This document shows positions 23,248 through 34,274 of a stretch of 64,000 bases of DNA, piece after piece. This DNA comes from Chrysogorgia sp. JL179-B06 (lineage: Eukaryota > Cnidaria > Anthozoa > Scleralcyonacea > Chrysogorgiidae). The position numbers and the translations under genes are program-made. Where the stretch lies: the NCBI GenBank assembly GCA_035772405.1, contig JAYKKM010000351.1, positions 4,990,001 through 5,054,000 on the forward strand, read 5' to 3'. The notes under the pieces are model-generated. The model did not search any database and was not told the origin of the DNA. It worked only from the letters and a program-made list of their open reading frames with translations. The number at the start of each line of letters is the position of its first letter. Position 1 is the stretch's first letter.

Positions 23248-23614
23248 TGTTTCGTTTCGTACGATATTGTCGAGCAGCAATCGGAAAGACTCGGCATCTT
23301 TTGAACGATGGCAAGTTAAGGAAAAACCACGAGGTGAATTCGAGTCAAAATGGACATGGTTTATCGAAGATAGTGCTATCTACAGTACTTTTATGTTAAT
23401 TTCGCAGCCGTGATTTAAGACTAAGGGACTACCGGGTAAATATTTGTCGGTTTGACATTTTCTTTATTCTAGGTAATCGTTATGACTTATATATGTGTTT
23501 GTTCGTTATCTCATTTAGATTTCGAAACTATTGTATTGTTATTCATTAAACGAAACTTTACATATTTCTGGAATGGTGGTTTTACCTTGAACGGGTTAAG
23601 CGGCTAGCGAAACA
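23248..23614 (+). repeat. 3' LTR of BEL/Pao 1
   Basis: 367 bp, identical by eye to the 5' LTR except for one missing TA. Followed by the ATGAC target duplication at 23615-23619. Confidence 0.93.
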
Positions 23615-23619
23615 ATGAC

Positions 23620-24308
23620 AATTGAGTAAAAAATTTTAAAATTGTGATATTCTTTACGAGCCTCCTGTGCACCTGGTGGGCAACGAATGCAAAGGTAGCA
23701 CCCATCTACTGCTCCCCAGGTACATGGAAATTGCCAGAGTTGTTCAATATCAATAATTTTTCCACAAACTCTTGTTTATTAGTTGGGAAGTGCACTTGCA
23801 CTGATGATTTCCAAAGATTTTTAATTATTGCTTCACAAACTTCTTCAACAACACCGTGTACAGTTGCCACGCCATGTCCAAACAATTCTGCAATTGTGTA
23901 CAAGTAGTCACCCCTACCTAATCGGTACAAACATATGGCGAGTCGGCAGTCCGGAGATATGGGGACTTCTGCGACTGTACCTTTTTCGATATCGTGTCGA
24001 ATGCGATGTAAGATGTAGCAAAATGTTCGCCGAGACACACGGAAAGTCTTCTTAAATCTTATGTCATCATTTGTTGCCGAGACCAGTTCCCACCAGCCTG
24101 GATTTCTGTGGAGGCGACGACAACAACGAGAACGTTCAACAGTTTCATCTTCAAGCGATTGCAACAACAAGCATATTAAGCAACTCACTCGTAAAAGGAA
24201 CCTTTCCCGAAGACCAACAAGGGTTATCATCCGACGACGTATTTGCCTTCTTCTCTTTCTTTCTCTTGCGATTTTATACATTAGCATTTCTTTTAAAAAG
24301 GGCGCCAT
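23620..24308 (-). pseudogene. Harbinger DDE transposase, N-terminal half
   Basis: Minus-strand upstream half of the transposase split by BEL/Pao 1. From 24308 down: a basic N-terminus (RERKRRRQIRRRM), a helix-turn-helix-like block FRVSRRTFCYILHRIRHD, then CLYRLGRGDYLYTIAELFGH and GVATVHGVVEEVCEAI. The frame then slips by one base in an A-run near 23775. The new frame carries FPCTWGAVDGCYLCIRCPPG (first catalytic Asp) and KEYHNFK up to the insertion point. Together with 16450-17057 it makes a transposase of about usual length. Confidence 0.87.
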
Positions 24309-24382
24309 TATTATTGTACAATGTTAACCGCTGATCATAATTAACGAAGTCTCGAAAAGGAATTAAATTCGTCTGAATTAAA

Positions 24383-24489
24383 TTCGTCGTCTAAAACGAA
24401 GTCGCATTAACGTCGACTAATCGACGAAGCTAATTGAATTAAATTCATATGAATTAAATGCGACGATTGTGCGACGTATAAACCAGCCC
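24383..24489 (-). repeat. right terminal inverted repeat of the Harbinger element
   Basis: Imperfect inverted partner of 13439-13545, followed by the TTA duplication. Confidence 0.8.
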
Positions 24490-24492
24490 TTA

Positions 24493-25119
24493 GTGCAGGA
24501 TTTTGAATTTAGTGCTAGTCTAGTTCCAGTTTGAACCGTGACCAAATTATTTTAGTTCTTGTTTTGTTTAGTTTAAACGCACAAATTCGACTTAGTTTTA
24601 GTGTAGTTCTAGTTTAAATGAGGAAATCCGTTTTAGTTTAATTCTAGTTTGAACAAGCAAATTATTTTTTGTTTTAGTTATAATGCGTTTCAAAAACTGT
24701 ATTATTTTAATTCCGTAAATTTTGTTTATTTCCATTTTGGTCACAAGTCCCAACCCTTAAGTCCCAATCCTTTCATTCCTCGCTTTACAAATTACGAGGG
24801 TGAGGCCGACGATTTACGGTGGAATACGAGTACATCTACGAAGTCGAACATATTGTGTATAGGAATACCGTGACAAATTTCAAATCGAGCTCATGGGAAG
24901 AGGTTTCGACTTTTGCGGTTTCGACTTTCGAGTTGAAGTTGTGTTCATGTTTTTGTCTCGTCGGACGAATTATAAATTTTATTATTTTACACAGTTTTAC
25001 TATTTTAGATTTAGTCCCAAACAGCTTTATTTTTAGTTTCTATTAATTAGTTTCAGTATTCAGGGTCAAAATAATTTTAGTCTTGGTGACTTGGCAATTA
25101 GTTCTAGTCCTCCACGTTG
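24493..25119. repeat. degenerate TAGTTCTAGTTTA low-complexity stretch
   Basis: Many diverged copies of TTTTAGTT / AGTTCTAGTTT occur from 24500 to 24660 and from 25060 onwards. They look like subterminal repeats of the foldback element that follows. No gene recognised. Confidence 0.5.
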
Positions 25120-25400
25120 AATTTTTTTAGTTACTGTTTATAGTTCTAGTATTTATTATTAAAAGTACTCTAGTTCTAGTTCAGTTTTAGTTAGCTAATT
25201 GTTCTAGGCTAAACTATGTTTGAAATCCCTTTATCTGTTTACATGATACTGGAATGAGATGTAGTTCATTCCGAAATGAGTGCATAAATACAACTAAAAC
25301 CCTATTTTAATTTAGTCTGGAACAATTAGCTGACTAAAACAAAAGAAGGACTAAAGCAATTTTAATAATAGAACTAAACAGTAACTAAAAAATAGGTGCG
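25120..25400. mobile_element. foldback element with ACTAAAACTAG-type arms
   Basis: TTTTTTTAGTTACTGTTTATAG and AGTTAGCTAATTGTTC in the left arm (25120-25215) recur inverted in 25300-25400 (GAACAATTAGCTGACTAAAAC, AACAGTAACTAAAAAATAGG). Arms are ~95 bp with perhaps 75% match by eye. Confidence 0.6.
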
Positions 25401-25941
25401 CGCGTGCGCAGATACAAAAATTTAACTTGGAGGTACCTCAACTATAAAGGGTCAACATGAGAGCTAGATTTTTACCACGTGATTAGTCAATTTATCATAT
25501 AATTACTCGAGCTCGAGCTAACTCGCATTCCCCGCTGTGGCGGGCCCTACGGACCGTGGCTGGGGAAACGAAACATTAGCCGGGGGTAGAAAAGCCGCAC
25601 GAGGGATGATTTCGGAACGTATTTCAATTCTTATTTCAAAAACTCCTTCGGTGTCTGCAACACCCCGGTCACTATGTCGGCCTTGCTCAATGATGCGCTC
25701 AATTCATGAGCGTTTTCATGTAATTACTTTATAAATAACAAATAAACAAAGTCGAGGAACATATATAATTGTCGCCTTTGGAACGTCTGCGGTTGTTGTG
25801 GCAGAGAGAAAACACAGTGACATCTTCAGGAGTTGGTAACATGCTGAGTAATATGCACTGTTTATCTACATTGTTTCGAACCAGGAACTGAAATTAAAAT
25901 CTTCCGCTGTGGTGTTATGACGTGTGCTAATTATAGCAAAC
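25401..25941. other. non-coding spacer
   Basis: Contains GAGCTCGAGCTAACTCG near 25510. No supported gene. Confidence 0.4.
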
Positions 25942-26024
25942 ACATGCCCTCCACTGTCTGTCAAGCAAACATTGCCCTCCACTGCATTCTGTCAAGCAAA
26001 CACATGCCCTCCACTGTCTGTCAC
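25942..26024. repeat. short tandem repeat CATGCCCTCCACTG...
   Basis: Three imperfect copies of a ~25-40 bp unit (CCCTCCACTGTCTGTCAAGC). Confidence 0.75.
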
Positions 26025-27124
26025 AGAAAATTAAAAATACCTACAACAGTCTAAATTAAGCTATTTCGTTACTTATTGCTCAAAATAAAATCTCAATAAA
26101 GCCATAGTATAACAAAGTCTGGAGAGAGCAGACATATTTCGATCGATAAGGATATTAATTAAAGCGAAAGAACCATTATGTCCGAAGGAGATTTTTCCAA
26201 CACATTTAATATTAATTTTAATGCCCTTACAAGTCGTCTAAAGGAATATGAGGTTCAGGTTTCAAAAATATTTTGTGAAAAACGAAAAATCGGATAAACC
26301 GGAGAAACAAACTTATCTACGTATAGCATGCATGGCTATAGTGCTTGTTTGATCATAGCGATCAAAGATAATCAGACGGGAACAAAACAAGATATTTTCA
26401 TCTGTTATTTCGAACGGTTATAGTCAGCAAGTTATAAACAAGCTGTTTATTAAATCAGTTATACACCGACTGCTGTATATAACAACGTTTAACATATAAG
26501 TATAACAACGTTTAGTCTGAATTAACCGTACAGTTAACCATTCCCACTTCAAACCAAACCACATAACTCAGGAGCTTTGGAGACTTATAACGACATTTAA
26601 TTATATAAGGAAGTCCACTTTTGGTTATTAAAACAAAATGAAATATGAAGACAGACAAACTAATTCACGAACTCACCAGCGACAATGTTGACATATTGTC
26701 CTAAACCAAGAATGCAGATTATGAAAAAAACTGATGCACAATGCTGTAGCTTCATGGCACAGAAGAATTAAAATAGTTTACTTTTTCACTCCGGTATAAC
26801 AACTTCCACCGTGGTGTGTACTACATGTATTCCTTTGCTTGTAGGGAACACTGTCTTCCTTCGCTGATCCAATCAGCCAAAATCTTGAGTGCTGTAATAT
26901 GATATAAAAAGCGGAATTCATATTATTATTGCACTTCTTCGAACTCAGCCAATCATAACACAGATAGTCGCGACTTTAATTTTTTTTTTCTTGGGCACAA
27001 GGAAGTTGGAAGCACTGTTTGAATTCGAAAATGTGGCTAACGTTTTAAACAAACATTTGCCAGTGTCAGAATGTATATTCTTAAACTCTAATCCTTAAAC
27101 TATAATTGTGAAAATACAACAATA
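26025..27124. other. non-coding stretch
   Basis: AT-rich. A 39-codon frame from ATG 26178 (MSEGDFSNTF...) has no family I recognise. Nothing else seen. Confidence 0.4.
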
Positions 27125-27129
27125 GCGTC

Positions 27130-27190
27130 TTCCGACTGCGAATTGAACCCGCGACCTTTGGAGTCCATAATATTGGTGATCACTAGAACG
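27130..27190 (-). repeat. tRNA-like SINE head
   Basis: On the minus strand a TCTAGTGATCACC A-box-like word is followed, at tRNA spacing, by ATGGACTCCAAAGG (anticodon-like) and GGTTCAATTC (B-box). The acceptor and T stems do not pair well, so it is not a functional tRNA. A tRNA-derived SINE promoter is the likeliest reading. Confidence 0.45.
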
Positions 27191-27368
27191 TATACTTTAA
27201 AATAAGGTTTCCGCGTTTCCGCGGAAAGACTGGAAACTACTTGTTCGAGGGTTGATAGGAAGGTTAGTATGAGGGTTAATATTAGGTTGAGAATTAGTAT
27301 AAGGTTTGAAAAATAACCCTGACCCAAAATCAAACCATTATACTAAAGTAACCGTCACCCTAATATTT

Positions 27369-27463
27369 AACAATTAGTCAACGAGCCCGAGTTGCTTATG
27401 AACAGATATAGTCAACGAGGGCGAAGCCCGAGTTGACTAACGAGATCGAGTTGTCTAATTGTT
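27369..27463. repeat. foldback hairpin with GGGCGAAGCCC centre
   Basis: AACAATTAG at the left pairs with CTAATTGTT at the right. GTCAACGAG / CTCGAGTTG-type words and a GGGCGAAGCCC mini-hairpin fill the centre. A similar terminus (GGTTGATACTAATAAGCAATTG) lies near 27978, so a larger element may span 27369-28000. Confidence 0.6.
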
Positions 27464-28020
27464 TTAGTATCAACCATAAACAACCTTTCTTTAACAAAAA
27501 AAGTGTTATCAAATATTGTTCCAAATTTTCAGATAGTTTTACCTTTTTGTTTGTAGAAGTCTCCCCATTGAAAATGTAGAGTTGCTCCATGGCACATGAT
27601 AAACAATCGCTCACAAAAAACGAGATTGTAATTACTTTGCTTCAAATTTTGTGTAGATACATGTACATGCACTCCATAGGCATAAGCGAATTCATTTTCT
27701 TATTCGAAAATGTCAAACTGAACAATTTTCCGTTACTTTTGGGCCAATGTTTTTATGATTTTATCACTTGTATATAAATTTTAGCGGACGCCATGTTTGG
27801 ACTATAGATTTCCAGGTTTTGCTTACATGTAGCGCTGAATATGATTCGTCAGGATAGGGATATTCCAGTATAAGAAGGTTTGTGATCAGTTAGATAACGC
27901 TACTAGTGGTCTATCACCAATAGACAGTGAGTAGCTCAGCCAATCAGAATGCCGTATTTGTAATAGGGCCACTAGTTGGTTGATACTAATAAGCAATTGT
28001 ACCTCAATCGCGCCTATAAA
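27464..28020. other. non-coding spacer
   Basis: No domain seen in the open frames here. Confidence 0.4.
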
Positions 28021-28329
28021 GTGAAAAGGTGGTAAACTGCCAAGAGTTTTAGTGACGAAATACTGACGTTTCGAGCGGAGCCCTTTATCAATAAGACGAG
28101 ATGAAATAAAATAAATAGGGCTTATATATATGCCAAAAGGGTGTCACAAGTAGAAAGTAGCCAATCAAATGCACGGGAGATAAACAAACTAATAATTAAT
28201 GAAATGCGAAAACTTAAGTCATTTGCTATTTTTACAGTCGATCAGCAAACAGACTGAGGGGAGGGAGGAATGACAGGTCCAATATTCAAGGGGATTAAGC
28301 GATATAATAAAGCGGTGCATGAGTTAATA
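28021..28329 (-). other. 3' end of the decayed PLE with hammerhead-like relic
   Basis: Minus strand 28091-28065 reads TTGATAA, A, a GGGC/GCTC stem and GAAACGTC. It matches the motif at 91-117 with CTGATGA mutated to TTGATAA. The flanking TGGCAGTTTACCACCTTTTC is also shared with 140-165. Confidence 0.7.
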
Positions 28330-28605
28330 TGTCGGAAATTGTGGCTGTTTTAGCTATAATCTTATTATAATCTTAGTTGGTATAATGTTACTTAGTTAGA
28401 GTGTTGAGTGATACATAAGTGTGTAAAAATGTCAGGAAATTAGATAAGCAAGAGAGAGAGAAAACGAGAGAGAGCGGTGATGTGAGTGCGAGACAACGAA
28501 AGAGACTTGGAAAGTCAGACGGTATTTTTGCTACTTGTGGTGAGCGCATAATAAAGAATCAAAACGTGAAAGCTGTGCTTGTGATACTATTATTCATTTT
28601 CAATA
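28330..28605 (+). repeat. 5' LTR of BEL/Pao 2
   Basis: Starts TGTCGGAAATTG; the end is placed at CAATA by comparison with the 3' copy (TTCA three bases earlier is the alternative). Contains GAGAGAGAG purine runs and AATAAAG at ~28550, a possible polyadenylation signal. Confidence 0.93.
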
Positions 28606-28607
28606 CG

Positions 28608-28622
28608 TGGCACCTCCGAACG
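28608..28622 (+). promoter_or_regulatory. primer-binding site of BEL/Pao 2
   Basis: TGGCACCTCCGAACG lies 2 bases after the LTR. It starts with TGG, complementary to a tRNA CCA end. The tRNA was not identified. Confidence 0.7.
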
Positions 28623-28643
28623 TGGATCTAAGCAATTTTAAAC

Positions 28644-31600
28644 ATGGAAGATAACAATGGAAAGCTAAAAACAGAGCTTCAACATATGGCGCTTACTAGC
28701 AGCAAAACAGCGGCTATCATAAAGAAAGGGAACATGGAAAAGATAACGCGACACAAGGAATCGCTCGCGCGAATCATCAGTGAGGTAGATGACCTAAAAC
28801 TTCAGCTCGAAAAGACGAAGCTCGGAAATGGAGAAAGCGTCGACGACGTTGAGAAATGGGGACAGAAGGTCGAGGAAAGCGTCGAGGAAGCGGACAACAA
28901 CGTAGCTCTTTTATCACGCTGCCTTGAAGAAGCCGAAATGAGAGCGGAGAAAGTGAAACTAGATAAGGACGAGATGCTAGTTGCGCGCAAACGCGACGAG
29001 GAACTTAAATTCGAGCAAAAGAAAGCGGAGATGCAACTATTAACAACGAAATCAGAGAAGTCAGCAGAGAAGCAAGGTATGGTCCGATTACCCAAGCTGG
29101 TCATAACAAAGTACGACGGATCATTCGAGAAATGGCTTTCGTTCTGGAACACTTTCCAAGCAGAGGTCGACTCACAGAACATACCCCAAGTTACGAAGTT
29201 CGCTTTTTTGAAGGAGTTTTTGGAGCCAAAAGTTCGCGAAGGGATAGATGGTTTGCCATTTTCTTCCGAAGGATACGAACGAGCCAAAAGCATTTTGGAA
29301 TCGAACTATGGTAATGTCAACGAAATCGTGCATGCCTATGTGGAGAACATCAGGAACTTGCCTGTCATCACCGGAGCGCAACCGGCTAAAGTTCATCAAT
29401 TCTACCACACGCTTATGTACAACGTTCAATCCTTAGAAACTTTGGGCAAGCTATCGGGTTGTTTGTTTATGGTGCGCGGGATCTTAGACAAACTGCCAGG
29501 CATCAAAACCGAGTTGGTGAGTGGACAAAAGGACTGGCAAAGATGGGATTTTACTCAGTTGTTACAAGTCCTTCGTAATTGGAAGGAAATTCACTCGACA
29601 TCCGAAGCTACAAAGAAACCTATCGGTGACCAGAAAACTCCTCGCGACAGGAGTTTTCATGCGCAACAACATGGCTTACAACAGAAAGGATGCGTTTACT
29701 GCGATAACGAAACCCACAAGTCGTTCGAGTGCACTCAGGTTTCGTCTCCCGTCGAGCGTAAACGAAAGTTACAGATGAAAGGTCTTTGTTTCAATTGTAC
29801 CGGAAGCAAGCATCGAGCGTCCGAGTGTCGTAGTCGCACGAACTGTCTTCACTGCAAACAACGACATCACTCGTCAATCTGCGACAAGCCCGATGGAGAA
29901 ACAAAGAAACCAGAAAACGGAGGATCAGCTATGACTGCCACTCAACAAAGCGATACGGTATGCCATCCCATCGTAGTCGTGAAGGTCAATGGTGTAAAGT
30001 GTCGCGCGTTATTAGATACAGGGGCAACTGCGTCATATGCCTCGGGGTATATCTTGGATAAACTCAAACTCGCGCCAAAACGCGCAGTCACGCGACGTAT
30101 CCAAACCATCGTGGGGGTTATAACGAAGCGTATCGAGATTTACGATTTGAAAGTCAGTGACACGAAACAGAACTGTGTTATCTCTGTGCAAGCAACGCGA
30201 GTAGATCGATCAGAACTTTTGTCAATCGAGAATCCAAAGTATGCAGAGATGATTCTTAAGTATCCACACTTGAACGGAGTGCGAATGGAAGACACTGACA
30301 CAAAACCCATTCTTCCGGTCCACATTATTCTCGGCACAAGTGAATATGCAAAGATAAAGACAAGCGAATCCCAGCGAACCGGAAGTATTGGCGAACCTGT
30401 GGCGGAACACACGAAATTTGGCTGGTCTTTGATGTCTTCTGGGACAGAAGCAGACGTGGATAACATGTTTCTCGCGCAGACCGCTACGACCGATTACGAA
30501 ATGCTGTGCAGATTGGACGTTCTCGGGCTAGAAGACACTCCCACCGGTGATCAGACCGTGGTACATGCCGAGTTTCGGGAACAGCTACAGCGTAGTCCAG
30601 AGGGGTGGTACGAGGCCGCGCTACCTTGGAAGGGAAACCATCCTCCCTTGCCAAACAACAAAGCTGGAAGCTTACAACGATTGGGGAGCCTGGTACAACG
30701 CCTAAAGAGAACGGGGAGTTTGGATGACTATGATGCAATCATCCAAGAACAGCTGCAGGAAGGCGTGGTCGAGGATGCAGAAATGCCAGCAATAGGAAGA
30801 GAATTTTACATCCCACACAAATCCGTTGTGAGAGAGAACGCACAGACGACAAAGATACGAATCGTCTACGACGCCTCATCCAGAGCCAACGAAGCTTCGC
30901 CCTCACTTAACGATTGTCTCGACACCGGTCCACCGTTGCAAAATAAACTGTGGAAAGTGCTTGTACGTATGAGATTTTACCCCACAGCACTTGTGGGCGA
31001 TATCCGTAAGGCATTCCTCCAAGTGCGAATCCGGGCCGAGGATCGTGATGCACTGCGGTTCCACTGGCTACATGACAAAGATACTCAACGAGTGCGCACA
31101 CTGAGATTTACTCGTGCACTGTTTGGCTTAGCACCTTCGCCGTTCCTGCTTGGTGGTGTAATCCAACACCATCTAAATTCCTGCAGAGCCGAATATCCCG
31201 AGTTCGTAAAGGAAGTCGAGCGTAGCCTGTACGTCGATGATTTGGTGAGTGGAGGAGAAACTGTGGAAAAGGTTCGCGAAAAGAAAGAAACCATCACCGA
31301 AATATTCCGCCAAGCCAGTTTCAAGCTGCACAAGTGGAACTCCAACGAAGAAGAGTTGGAACTTGATGAAACGCAGAAGCCTGAAGACAGCCTCAGCTAC
31401 GCCAAACAACAGTTGGGCGCCAAGAGTGGAGAATGCGGAATCCTTGGGTTAAAGTGGAACAAACGAACTGATGAAATTGGAGTCGTATACCCAAGCGGAA
31501 TTTCTCAAACGACAAAAAGAGGTATTCTCGGGAAAGTTGCAAAGATTTATGACCCGCTTGGTCTGGTATCGCCAACCACCCTCCAAGGCAAGATTCTGTA

Positions 31601-33838
31601 TCGCGAAGCTTGTGACGAGAAGTGTGCCTGGGACGCACCATTACCCAGCACTCTGGTGAAATCCTGGAATAAATGGGAAAGCAGCCTTCCTGAACAAGTG
31701 AACGTCTCTCGGACACTAGCGCGTTTCCAAGAGCCCATCGAAGACATCGCTCTCCACGCATTTGGAGACGCCAGTGGCAAAGGCGTTGCCGCAGCCGTCT
31801 ATGCCGTGGTAAATCAGTCATCAGGAATCAACCAGGGACTTGTCGCAGCAAAGTCGAGGCTAGCAAAACAAGGACTCACCATTCCTCGCCTAGAGTTGGT
31901 CTCTGGGCACATGGCCATCAACTTGCTCACCAATGTGCGCGATGCACTAGAAGGTTTTCCTGTCACAACACTTCATTGCTGGCTGGACAGCACTGTGGCC
32001 TTGCACTGGGTGCGAGGAAATGGCGAGTACAAACAATTCGTGGGGAATCGGGTCCGGAAAATTCGAGAGCATGGCGAAGTCCTGTGGAGACATGTACCAA
32101 CGCACGAAAACCCCGCAGATTTAGGCAGCAGAGGAGGGAAAACAAACGAAGAAAATCGGATGTGGTGGAATGGCCCAGAGTGGTTAAGCAATCAAGAGAA
32201 ATGGCCACCGAACATTGTGACAACTCCAACTACAGAGTCCAAAGCAGAAGTAAAAGCGACTAAACTGTTGTTCGCCATGGCCATCGCTGCAGATGACGAA
32301 TTTGATGCCCTCTTAACCAAGGCCAACTACTGGCGAACCATGCGAGTGTGTGCGTGGATTACACGGTTCGCGGAAAATGCTCGGAGGCCGAGAGTACAAA
32401 GAATCACCGGGCCACTTACAAGCGAAGAGATAGAAGCACGAGAACGATTCTGGGTTCTGCGTGTTCAACGACGTGGTTCTGAAACCATTAAAGAAGACTG
32501 CGAGAAATTGAACCTCCAAGAAAACGAAGATGGAGTTCTGGAGTGTCGAGGTAGAATTCAAGGACTTCACCCAATCTACCTCCCGGACACTTCAACATTC
32601 TCTGAGAAATTCGTGCAACACCTGCACAAAGCCACTCTACATGGGGAGTGGGGCTTACCATGGCTAAAGTGAGGGAGCTACACTGGATACCTCGTCTCAG
32701 GAGGCTGGTAAAGCGCGTTATTAAACGATGTACCGGGTGCAAGAGATTCCAAGCCATCGCCTACAAATCGCCTCCACCTGGAATCTTACCAACGACACGT
32801 ACGGAAGGAACAACGGCGTTTCAAATAATTGGTATCGACTACGCCGGGCCGATACGTTATCGGGCCACCAATGCTAAAGAAGGGAAAGCATACGTCCTAC
32901 TTTACGCCTGCAGCTTTACGCGAGGGATCTACCTTGACTTACTACCGAGCCTGGAGATGACAGATTGCCTGGATAGTTTGGAGCAGTTCATCGCTCGTCG
33001 TGGTCGCCCTGAACGCATCTATTCAGATAACGGTAGCACGTTCATTGGTGCAGCAAAGTGGGTGAAGTCAGTGATGAGAGACGAACACCTACAGAATTAT
33101 TTGGCAAAACAGAAGATAAAATGGCAGTTCAACCTGAGTCGTGCTCCATGGTGGGGTGGCCAGTTCGAAAGAATGGTTGGTCTGATGAAAGCTGCTCTCT
33201 ATAAAGTCATTGGCAACGGTTATTTGACTTGGAAGGAGTTACGGCGAGTTCTGGTAAGCGTGGAGGTCACGTTGAACGACCGACCACTTGGATACGTAGA
33301 AGACGACGTGCAACACCCGATAATAACCCCGAATTCCCTGCTCTTCATTCGACCTAGCCACCTTCTTGAGCCACAGAACCACCAGCACGAAGACGTGGAC
33401 TTGCGCAAGCGTGCCAAGTATCTGCAGAGGTGTAAAGATGCAATGTGGCATCGCTGGACGAGGGAGTATGTTCGAGCACTTCGAGAAAGACACGCAAGCA
33501 TAACCGGAAACAAACCCGACCCACCGCGAATTGGAGACGTAGTTATTATAAAGGGAGAGGAGAAAAATCGTGGTAAGTGGAGTCTCGGGATAGTGGAAGA
33601 GCTGATCACCGGCAAGGATGGATTGGTTCGAGGGGCAATATTACGTGCGGGAAAATCTCATCTCGAGAGAGCAGTCCAACACCTTTACCCGTTAGAACTT
33701 TCGTGTGACCGAGAGACCAACAGGCCAGAAATAGCAGAGCTAAACCCAGGCGCAGCTGTGTTTAGACCGAAGCGGGATGCTGCTGTCGCTGCCAAGATCA
33801 GAGTACGCGACATCGCAGAGGACCAAAATCAAGACTAA
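28644..33838 (+). pseudogene. BEL/Pao 2 gag-pol polyprotein with one frameshift
   Basis: The frame from ATG 28644 runs 1342 codons to 32672. It holds a coiled-coil Glu/Lys-rich N-terminus, DUF1759-like gag (LPKLVITKYDGSFEKWLSFW, ~29090), CCHC-type fingers (CVYCDNETHKSFEC, CFNCTGSKHRASEC, CLHCKQRHHSSIC; 29690-29890), protease ALLDTGATASYA (~30010) and RT with GDIRKAFLQV and YVDD at 31230-31241. RNase H follows (AFGDASGKG, ~31760; WLDSTVALHW), then the start of the integrase finger. A one-base loss in a GGGGAGTGGGG run (~32645) shifts to the frame 32648-33838. That frame carries CTGCKRF, catalytic Asp 32837, Asp 33025 (SDNGST) and Glu 33167 (GGQFERM), and a basic tail. All catalytic motifs are intact, so the single slip is the only visible defect and could be a sequencing error. 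No env. Confidence 0.93.
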
Positions 33839-33944
33839 ATTGAACATTCTTTAAATACATTTCTATAATATTTTTATCGGGATCTATATACGTTGATGAC
33901 AATATACGATGTGTTTGCATACTTTGTAGACAAACAGGGGAGTG
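33839..33944 (+). promoter_or_regulatory. 3' untranslated region and polypurine tract of BEL/Pao 2
   Basis: Short AT-rich spacer ending AACAGGGGAGTG immediately before the 3' LTR, the expected plus-strand primer. Confidence 0.75.
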
Positions 33945-34220
33945 TGTCGGAAATTGTGGCTGTTTTAGCTATAATCTTATTATAATCTTAGTTGGTATAA
34001 TGTTACTTAGTTAGAGTGTTGAGTGATACATAAGTGTGTAAAAATGTCAGGAAATTAGATAAGCAAGAGAGAGAGAAAACGAGAGAGAGCGGTGATGTGA
34101 GTGCGAGACAACGAAAGAGACTTGGAAAGTCAGACGGTATTTTTGCTACTTGTGGTGAGCGCATAATAAAGAATCAAAACGTGAAAGCTGTGCTTGTGAT
34201 ACTATTATTCATTTTCAATA
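33945..34220 (+). repeat. 3' LTR of BEL/Pao 2
   Basis: Identical by eye to 28330-28605. Confidence 0.94.
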
Positions 34221-34274
34221 AATAATAAAAAACTTCCAAGCAAACTAAAATTACCAAAACATGACTTGTAGGAA

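Larger units (their letters stand above)
17063..23614 (+). mobile_element. BEL/Pao LTR retrotransposon 1, inserted in the Harbinger transposase gene
   Basis: LTRs of 369 and 367 bp start TGTTTCG and end CGAAACA; target duplication ATGAC. Gene order is gag (DUF1759-like), Cys-rich region, protease, RT, RNase H, integrase (H2C2 and DDE), C-terminal basic domain, as in the Pao/BEL class (Belpaoviridae). No envelope-like ORF fits in the 83 bp after pol. Three frame disruptions are visible, yet the LTRs differ by a single TA dinucleotide, so it is a recent but defective insertion. Confidence 0.95.
13439..24489. mobile_element. PIF/Harbinger transposon (interrupted by a BEL/Pao element)
   Basis: Target duplication TTA at 13436-13438 and 24490-24492. 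Imperfect termini of about 100 bp start GGCCTGGTTTAGACGTCG on the left and GGGCTGGTTTATACGTCG on the right, with subterminal repeats of GTCGCATTTAATTC. Removing the 6.55-kb BEL/Pao insertion leaves ~4.5 kb with two convergent genes, a Myb-like protein (plus) and a DDE transposase (minus), the standard gene content of an autonomous Harbinger. Both genes carry frameshifts, so it is no longer autonomous. Confidence 0.88.
28330..34220 (+). mobile_element. BEL/Pao LTR retrotransposon 2 (very young)
   Basis: Two 276-bp LTRs (28330-28605 and 33945-34220) that I find identical base for base. AATA flanks both ends as a possible 4-bp duplication, although the AT-rich site makes this ambiguous. A probable primer-binding site follows the 5' LTR and a purine tract precedes the 3' LTR. 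One long gag-pol frame is broken once. Inserted in the 3' region of an older Penelope-like copy. Confidence 0.95.

Noticed and set aside
27120..27195. Functional tRNA gene
   Set aside because: A and B boxes are present, but T and acceptor stems do not pair.
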